From assembly GCA_031550755.1 (NCBI GenBank), contig JAVBOJ010000008.1:1-8420 (forward strand): a stretch of DNA of 8,420 nt. Direction: 5' to 3'. The translations under genes and the position numbers were made by a program. The stretch comes from JAVBOJ01 sp031550755. Its GTDB lineage: Bacteria; Bacillota; Clostridia; Oscillospirales; UBA929. The notes beneath the pieces are model-generated. The model made no database searches, was not told the DNA's origin, and saw nothing but the letters and a program-made list of their open reading frames with translations. Positions 6,540 through 8,420 of this stretch are shown piece by piece (within the stretch, counting starts at the first letter, position 1; each line of letters begins with the position of its first letter).

Positions 6540-7568
6540 ATGAAACTAAACGGAAATAAAAAAAAATCCGATAAAAAGAAAAAACGCCGTACCCACCCGT
6601 TTTTAATTGTGCTGCTGTCTCTGGGCATTGTGGCCATGGCCGGCGGCGCTTACCTCAAGCTAACCGGCGGCGGCATCAAGCCGCCCGACCCCGCCGTTGT
6701 CACGCCTGATCTGACCGAGGACAGCGCCTCTCCGGCACCGCCTCCGTCGGGCGGCACGGCGCAAAATATCAATTCCCAGTTTAAGGACGGATTTTACACC
6801 ATCATCTTGGGCGGTACCGATCTGGATGATTATCATACCGACTCGCTGATGTTGGCGGCGCTTGACACCAAAAACCACAAGCTGCATGTGGTCAACATCC
6901 CGCGCGATACGCAGGTGCAGTACGCCAAGGGCAAGATTCGCAAAATCAACGCGGCCTGGGGCGTCGGCGGCATTGAGGAGCTCCAGAAGGAGCTCGCGTC
7001 GCTCATCGGCTTCGCCCCGTCGTCGTATGCCGTTGTCAGCCTCAAGGGCTTCGGCCCGCTGGTGGATGCGGTTGGCGGCGTGGATTTTGACGTGCCGCAG
7101 AACATGAATTACGACGACGACTACCAAAACCTGCACATTCATCTGAACAAAGGGATGCAGCATCTCGACGGCGACAAGGCCATCCAGCTCGTCCGTTTCC
7201 GCCGCTATACCGAGGGGGACATCAAGCGCATCGAGGTGCAGCAGAACTTCCTCAAGGCGGTCGCCAAACAGACGCTGCAGCTCGGCAATCTCTTTAAGCT
7301 CAACGAGTTTGCCGATATCGCCAAAAAATATCTCAAAACAAACCTCTCCACCGGAGAGATCATCTGGTTTGGCACCGAGCTGATGAAGCTCTCGGAGGAC
7401 GACATCACGTTTTATACCCTGCCGGGCGACGTCGGGGCATATTACAAAAAGGAAAACTACGTCCTGCTGTACAAAAAACAGGCGCTGGAGCTCATCAACG
7501 CCACCATCAACCCCTATAAAAAAGACATCGAAAACGTGACCATGCCGCAGGTCAGAGATGATAAATAA
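6540..7568 (+). CDS. LCP (LytR-CpsA-Psr) family cell-wall glycopolymer ligase, copy 2
   Basis: This tandem paralogue of the preceding gene is likewise expected to join an envelope glycopolymer to peptidoglycan. The 342-residue product has a lysine-rich cytoplasmic tail (7-17), one membrane segment (about 19-41), a linker (about 42-80) and the LCP domain: TDSLMLAALD (100-109), IPRDT (120-124), RKINAAW (134-140), VDAVGGVDF (175-183), HLDGDKAIQLVRFRR (208-222) and GDIKRIEVQQNFL (226-238). From the FYTII segment to the shared C-terminal VTMPQVR, I count about two thirds identical residues with copy 1, which carries 4 extra residues before the QRM/KRI arginine. Copy 2 keeps the GG that copy 1 lost, but also lacks the second Arg of R-x-x-R-Q (Val). 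The ribosome-binding site is weak (AGG, 9 bases upstream). The gene starts 39 bases after copy 1, and codons 7-9 form an A9 run. Confidence 0.93.
   Translation: MKLNGNKKKSDKKKKRRTHPFLIVLLSLGIVAMAGGAYLKLTGGGIKPPDPAVVTPDLTEDSASPAPPPSGGTAQNINSQFKDGFYTIILGGTDLDDYHTDSLMLAALDTKNHKLHVVNIPRDTQVQYAKGKIRKINAAWGVGGIEELQKELASLIGFAPSSYAVVSLKGFGPLVDAVGGVDFDVPQNMNYDDDYQNLHIHLNKGMQHLDGDKAIQLVRFRRYTEGDIKRIEVQQNFLKAVAKQTLQLGNLFKLNEFADIAKKYLKTNLSTGEIIWFGTELMKLSEDDITFYTLPGDVGAYYKKENYVLLYKKQALELINATINPYKKDIENVTMPQVRDDK
6558..6566 (+). repeat. A9 homopolymer tract in the start of LCP copy 2
   Basis: Nine consecutive A residues form three Lys codons (residues 7-9). Gain of one A gives a TAA three codons after the tract; loss of one A gives a TAA about a dozen codons later, before the membrane segment is complete. 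Both outcomes are read directly from the flanking sequence. Confidence 0.9.
7410..7430 (+). repeat. Direct repeat, copy 2 (within LCP pair)
   Basis: Exact match to 6345-6365, in the second LCP gene. Confidence 0.7.
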
Positions 7569-7574
7569 GAGGAG
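7569..7574 (+). promoter_or_regulatory. Ribosome-binding site of rsfS
   Basis: GAGGAG starts directly after the stop codon of the second LCP gene, 6 bases before ATG 7581. It sets the rsfS start. Confidence 0.75.
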
Positions 7575-7580
7575 AATGGT

Positions 7581-7934
7581 ATGACCGCCAAGGAACTCGC
7601 CGTAAGGCTCGCCCGCATCGCCGACGCCAAAAAGGGCGTCTCCATCCGTGTGCTCAACATCAGCGACCTGACCGTGCTGTCGGATTATTTCGTCATCGTC
7701 TCAGGCACCTCCACCACCCATCTCAAAGCCCTGTCGGATGAAATGGAGTTTACGCTGAAGCAGGAGGGCAACCCGCCCCATCATATCGAGGGGTATGTCT
7801 CGGGCAGCTGGATCCTGCTGGATTTCGGCGGCGTGGTGGTGCATCTGTTCTTAAAAGACGCCCGCGAGTTTTACTCGCTGGAGCATCTGTGGAGCGACGC
7901 TCCTGAAATTCCCTTTGAGGACGGTGACGCGTGA
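7581..7934 (+). CDS. rsfS: Ribosome silencing factor RsfS
   Basis: RsfS (RsfA/YbeB; YqeL in B. subtilis) binds ribosomal protein uL14 on the 50S subunit and blocks joining to the 30S, damping translation when nutrients are short. The 117-residue product is typical in length and spans the whole domain: an N-terminal helix MTAKELAVRLARIADAKKG, VLNISDLTVLSDYFVIVSG (24-42), the GSWILLDFGGVVVHLF strand region (75-90) and REFYSLEHLW (95-104), followed by a short acidic tail. It lies 12 bases after the LCP pair and its TGA overlaps the leuS ATG by one base. In B. subtilis yqeL directly follows yqeK, so the LCP pair interrupts that order here. Confidence 0.96.
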   Translation: MTAKELAVRLARIADAKKGVSIRVLNISDLTVLSDYFVIVSGTSTTHLKALSDEMEFTLKQEGNPPHHIEGYVSGSWILLDFGGVVVHLFLKDAREFYSLEHLWSDAPEIPFEDGDA

Positions 7935-8420
7935 TGAAGTATGACAGCGCGCACATCGAGCAAAAATGGCAGGCCGTCTGGCGGGAAAAAGAGGTCTACA
8001 AGACCGCGCAGGTGTCCGACAAGCCGAAGTTTTACGGCCTGATCGAGTTCCCCTACCCCTCCGGCTTCGGGCTGCATGTGGGCCACGCCCGCCCCTATAC
8101 CGCCATGGACGTGGTGGCCCGGTTCCGCCGCGCGCAGGGCTACAACGTCCTGTTTCCCATCGGCTGGGACGCCTTCGGTCTGCCCACCGAGAATTTTGCC
8201 ATTCAAAACAAGATTCACCCGCGCGAGGTGACCTCGAAAAACATCGCCTTTTTCCGCTCTCAAATTCAGGCGCTGGGCTATTCCTTTGACCACAGCCGTG
8301 AGGTGGACACCACCGACCCGGATTACTACAAATGGACCCAGTGGATTTTTTTGAAGCTCTATGAAAAGGGCCTGGCCTACAAAGCCAAAATGCCGGTCAA
8401 CTGGTGCACCTCCTGCAAAT
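7934..8420 (+). CDS. leuS: Leucyl-tRNA synthetase (5' part; runs off window end)
   Basis: LeuRS is the class I synthetase that charges tRNA-Leu using ATP. Only the first 162 residues are in the window and the frame is open to the end; a full enzyme is about 800-870 residues. Motifs: EFPYPSGFGLHVGHARPYTAMD (38-59, split as the class I HIGH site, here HVGH at 48-51), FPIGWDAFGLPTENFAI (74-90) and VNWCTSCK (155-162), the start of the Cys-containing segment before the editing domain. The GLHVGH...GLPTEN form is the type with glycine-leucine before HIGH rather than the E. coli RLHMGH form. ATG 7934 overlaps the rsfS TGA. An in-frame GTG at 7931 sits 10 bases after GAGG (7917-7920) and is an alternative start. 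Confidence 0.96.
   Translation, partial: MKYDSAHIEQKWQAVWREKEVYKTAQVSDKPKFYGLIEFPYPSGFGLHVGHARPYTAMDVVARFRRAQGYNVLFPIGWDAFGLPTENFAIQNKIHPREVTSKNIAFFRSQIQALGYSFDHSREVDTTDPDYYKWTQWIFLKLYEKGLAYKAKMPVNWCTSCK

Noticed and set aside
7966..8289. Open frame of 107 codons on the + strand near the window end
   Set aside because: Out-of-frame shadow of leuS, whose own frame carries the HIGH-type motif and is open to the window end.

Overview
The window holds nine genes, all on the + strand and packed head to tail: the 3' part of smc, then ftsY, an rdgB/HAM1-type XTP/dITP pyrophosphatase gene, yhbY, nadD, yqeK, two tandem LCP (LytR-CpsA-Psr) genes, rsfS and the 5' part of leuS. Gaps run from an 11-base overlap to 39 bases. 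No stretch over 300 bases lacks a gene, and I see no rRNA, tRNA, CRISPR array, mobile element, clear rho-independent terminator or T-box leader.

The gene order points to a Firmicute (Bacillota). smc-ftsY and yhbY-nadD-yqeK-rsfS match the yqeI-yqeJ-yqeK-yqeL block of Bacillus subtilis, and an LCP gene between yqeK and rsfS followed by leuS is, as far as I recall, a clostridial arrangement. The GC-rich codon usage with strong Shine-Dalgarno sites suggests a GC-rich member of the Clostridia, for example an Oscillospiraceae/Ruminococcaceae-like lineage. This is inference from synteny and composition, not a database match.

Region 1 (1-3380) covers chromosome organisation (Smc condensin) and membrane-protein targeting (FtsY, the SRP receptor). 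Region 2 (3380-5421) covers nucleotide housekeeping and ribosome assembly: RdgB removes non-canonical purine NTPs, YhbY binds pre-50S RNA, NadD makes NaAD for NAD synthesis, and YqeK is expected to hydrolyse Ap4A. Region 3 (5418-7568) is a tandem duplication of LCP cell-wall ligases that share about two thirds of residues across the extracellular domain. Region 4 (7581-8420) is translation: RsfS, the ribosome silencing factor, then LeuRS. The overlapping starts (TGATG or ATGA junctions) suggest one long transcript with translational coupling.

The window is mostly conserved housekeeping and I found no clearly new biological system. The points most worth checking are a good sigma-A-like promoter inside yqeK in an AT-rich patch, just upstream of the LCP pair; the LCP duplication itself, with unusual substitutions in conserved motifs; an A9 tract at the start of the second LCP gene where any one-base slip stops translation; an inverted repeat ending at the rdgB stop codon next to the yhbY ribosome-binding site; and a non-standard residue pair after the Smc Walker B motif.
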